The notes under the pieces are model-generated. The model was not told the origin of the DNA. It did no database searches and worked only from the letters and a program-made list of their open reading frames with translations. From Streptomyces speibonae (GTDB lineage Bacteria; Actinomycetota; Actinomycetes; Streptomycetales; Streptomycetaceae), in the NCBI GenBank assembly GCA_000715605.1, contig KL568598.1:10053-17251 (forward strand): DNA of 7,199 nucleotides, in the 5' to 3' direction. Below are positions 5,629-7,199 of the stretch, in pieces. Position 1 is the stretch's first letter; each line of letters starts with the position of its first letter. Both the position numbers and the translations under genes were made by a program.

Positions 5629-5697
5629 ATGCCCCAGTGGAGCGTCAAACGCATCATCCGCAGTAAGCAGCGCATGTGGGGGTGGACCTTCCGATGA
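5629..5697 (+). CDS. Short basic Trp-rich ORF overlapping the dpgA start
   Basis: This 22-codon ORF encodes MPQWSVKRIIRSKQRMWGWTFR and ends at the TGA at 5695-5697. Its ribosome site, AGGGGAG at 5615-5621, is 7 nt from the ATG and is stronger than that of dpgA; a GTG at 5626 is an alternative start. Its stop overlaps the dpgA ATG at 5694 in the ATGA arrangement typical of translational coupling, and the dpgA Shine-Dalgarno lies inside it. The peptide has six Arg/Lys, three Trp and no acidic residue. It lies 32 nt after the hmo stop. It may act as a coupling cistron that loads ribosomes onto dpgA, or encode a functional micropeptide; I recognise no family. It could be chance, but the signal quality argues against that. 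Confidence 0.6.
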   Translation: MPQWSVKRIIRSKQRMWGWTFR

Positions 5698-6821
5698 CCA
5701 TCGACAGCGTGCGGCCAGGGGTGCTGCCGGCACCGGTCCGGGCGGAACCCGCCACGACCGTGCGGGCGCGCATCGTCGGCGTGGGTACGGCGGTTCCGCC
5801 GCTCTCGTACTCGCAGCAGGAGGTGCTGGACGTCTTCGGCATCACCGATCCCAAGGCCAGGGGCGTCTTCCTCAACAGCGCCATCGAGCGGCGGCACCTG
5901 GTGCTGCCCCCCATCGGCGCCGACGGCCGCCCCGTCCCCGAAGCGCAGGGAGACCTCCTCGACAAGCACAGGACCCACGCCGTGGAGTCGGGCATCCGGG
6001 CGCTGGAGGCCTGTCTCAAGCGCGCCGACGCGAGTCTGTCCGACCTCCGGCACCTGTGCTGTGTCACCTCGACGGGATTCCTCACCCCCGGCCTGAGCGC
6101 GCTGATCATCCGCGAGCTGGGCATCGACCGGCACTGCAGCCGGTCGGACATCGTCGGGATGGGCTGCAACGCGGGTCTCAACGCCCTGAACCTGGTCGCC
6201 GGCTGGTCGGTGGCCAACCCCGGTGACGTGGGCGTCGTACTGTGCTCCGAAGCCTGCTCGGCCGCCTACGCCGTGGACACCACGATGCGTACCGCCGTGG
6301 TGAACAGCCTCTTCGGCGACGGCGCCGCCGCGGTGGCCGTGGCCGCCGACGACAACACCCCCGGCACCCACGCCGGCGACGGCCCGCGCATCCTGCGGTT
6401 CGCCAGCTGCACCATCCCGGAGGCCGTGGACGCCATGCGCTACGACTGGGACCGGGACCTCAACAGGTTCAGCTTCTACCTCGACCCGCAGATCCCCTAC
6501 GTCGTCGGCGCGCACGCAGAGACCGTCGTCGACCGGCTGCTGGCCGGGACCGGTCTGCTCCGCGGTGACATCGGCCACTGGCTGGTCCACTCGGGCGGCA
6601 AGAAGGTCATCGACGCGATCGTCGTCAACCTCGGACTGAGCCGCCACGACGTACGGCACACCACCGGCGTCCTGCGCGACTACGGCAACGTCTCCAGCGG
6701 ATCGTTCCTGTTCTCCTACGAACGACTGCTGAACGAGCAGGTGACCGACCCCGGCGACTACGGAGTGCTCATGACCATGGGGCCCGGCTCCACTCTGGAG
6801 ACGGCGCTGGTCCAATGGTGA
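5694..6821 (+). CDS. dpgA: 3,5-Dihydroxyphenylacetyl-CoA synthase, type III PKS
   Basis: The 375-residue type III polyketide synthase (chalcone/stilbene synthase superfamily) makes 3,5-dihydroxyphenylacetyl-CoA from four malonyl-CoA units, the first committed step to 3,5-dihydroxyphenylglycine. The catalytic triad is visible: Cys158 in GMGCNAG, His299 in LVHSGGKK, and Asn332 in YGNVSSGS. The segments CCVTSTGFLTPGLSALIIREL, FLNSAIERR and AMRYDWDRD are characteristic of DpgA rather than plant-like or RppA-type enzymes. DpgB and DpgD usually assist the aromatisation and CoA steps, and DpgC then oxidises the product. The ATG at 5694 is chosen over the in-frame GTG at 5676 because GGGGGTGG (5678-5685) sits 8 nt upstream and the start overlaps the stop of the short upstream ORF. 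It is followed without a gap by dpgB. Confidence 0.96.
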   Translation: MTIDSVRPGVLPAPVRAEPATTVRARIVGVGTAVPPLSYSQQEVLDVFGITDPKARGVFLNSAIERRHLVLPPIGADGRPVPEAQGDLLDKHRTHAVESGIRALEACLKRADASLSDLRHLCCVTSTGFLTPGLSALIIRELGIDRHCSRSDIVGMGCNAGLNALNLVAGWSVANPGDVGVVLCSEACSAAYAVDTTMRTAVVNSLFGDGAAAVAVAADDNTPGTHAGDGPRILRFASCTIPEAVDAMRYDWDRDLNRFSFYLDPQIPYVVGAHAETVVDRLLAGTGLLRGDIGHWLVHSGGKKVIDAIVVNLGLSRHDVRHTTGVLRDYGNVSSGSFLFSYERLLNEQVTDPGDYGVLMTMGPGSTLETALVQW

Positions 6822-7182
6822 GCGGCACGAGCTTCGGCCTGGAGATCGACGGCTCCGGGCATCCGACACCTTCCCTGGTCCGCACGGTCGAAGCGGCCTG
6901 CGCCGAGGCCGAGCGCGGTGGCTTCCTCGCCGTGTCCGTCACCGCCGTGCCCGACGGCGCGCCCGCCCACGCCGATGTCGCCCTGGTCAGCAAGTGGGAA
7001 CGGGCGCTGCGACGGCTCGAGCGGCTGCCCGCGACAACGGTCTCGGTCGCCTCCGGCCCGGTCGGCGGTATCGCTCTCGACGCGCTCCTCGCCACCGACT
7101 ACCGCATCGCGACCCCCGGCACCCGCCTCGAGGTCGCCCCCGGCGGTACGCCCCTATGGCCCGGCATGGCCCTGTACCGGCT
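6815..7182 (+). CDS. dpgB: DpgB, enoyl-CoA hydratase-like partner of DpgA (3' truncated)
   Basis: The first 122 codons are present, roughly half of a family member of about 220-ish residues, and then the contig ends. The protein belongs to the crotonase superfamily. VSKWERALRRLERLPATTVSVASG and GGIALDALLATDYRIATPGTRLEV are the conserved core as I recall it from Amycolatopsis DpgB, and WPGMALYRL just precedes the break. DpgB raises the rate of DpgA and helps dehydration/aromatisation towards 3,5-dihydroxyphenylacetyl-CoA. ATG 6815 overlaps the dpgA stop by 7 nt; GTG 6818 would give a GTGA 4-nt overlap and is equally possible, and either implies coupled translation. The apparent final residues CLLYT are encoded by adapter sequence and are not part of the protein. 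Confidence 0.93.
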
Positions 7183-7199
7183 CTGTCTCTTATACACAT
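7183..7199 (+). other. Nextera/Tn5 mosaic-end adapter remnant (sequencing artefact)
   Basis: The last 17 bases, CTGTCTCTTATACACAT, match the Nextera transposase adapter read-through sequence exactly. They are AT-rich against a GC-rich background, interrupt the conserved dpgB frame, and introduce a TTA codon. On the minus strand they start the artefactual peptide MCIRDR. They should be trimmed. Confidence 0.95.

Noticed and set aside
5676..5693. GTG at 5676 as the dpgA start (MGVDLP extension)
   Set aside because: There is no good ribosome site before it; GGGGGTGG falls between it and the ATG at 5694, which has the ATGA overlap. Not fully excluded, because some DpgA entries may carry a similar short extension.
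5598..6869. Long minus-strand ORF of 423 codons opposite dpgA
   Set aside because: It is an antisense shadow with Val/Gly/Asp-biased composition and no domain, and it covers the firmly identified dpgA.
6987..7199. Minus-strand ORF starting MCIRDR at the right edge
   Set aside because: Its start codon and first residues are encoded by the Nextera adapter, and the rest is antisense to dpgB.
1..7199. CRISPR arrays, tRNA/rRNA genes, insertion sequences, toxin-antitoxin pairs
   Set aside because: I found no repeat-spacer series, tRNA-like cloverleaf, transposase motif or small toxin/antitoxin pair. The only transposon-derived sequence is the library adapter.

Overview
The DNA is strongly GC-rich with G/C-dominated third codon positions, purine-rich Shine-Dalgarno sites, a rare TTA codon and actinobacterial gene families, so the window most likely comes from a Streptomyces or a close relative. 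It is a contig end: the last 17 bases (7183-7199) are not genomic but match the Nextera/Tn5 mosaic-end sequencing adapter.

Left half (1-3500): the C-terminal end of a PucR-type regulator (+) converges on an MHS-type MFS transporter (-). A TetR-family repressor (-) lies upstream of the transporter and is divergent from an SDR-fold protein (+). The TetR/SDR spacer holds a promoter and nested inverted repeats that look like an autoregulatory operator. The SDR protein keeps the nucleotide-binding Rossmann motif but has lost every residue of the usual catalytic tetrad, and it carries a TTA (bldA-type) codon.

Middle (3500-4504): a minus-strand gene encodes a small protein with a cold-shock domain and a C-terminal extension. 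It is bounded by a strong 13-bp hairpin terminator and is divergent from the biosynthetic operon. The 386-bp divergent spacer contains a perfect 9+11+9 inverted repeat that fits the operator described for StrR/NovG-type pathway-specific activators.

Right half (4505-7182): a plus-strand operon begins with 4-hydroxymandelate oxidase (hmo). It continues with a previously unlisted 22-codon ORF that overlaps the next start by ATGA, then the type III polyketide synthase DpgA and the start of DpgB, which is cut off by the contig end. Hmo belongs to 4-hydroxyphenylglycine (Hpg) supply, and DpgA/DpgB to 3,5-dihydroxyphenylglycine (Dpg) supply. Together they mark the precursor section of a non-ribosomal peptide cluster whose product probably contains both amino acids, as in glycopeptide antibiotics or feglymycin. 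HmaS, HpgT, DpgC, DpgD, the NRPS and the StrR-like activator are not in this window and would be expected on neighbouring sequence.
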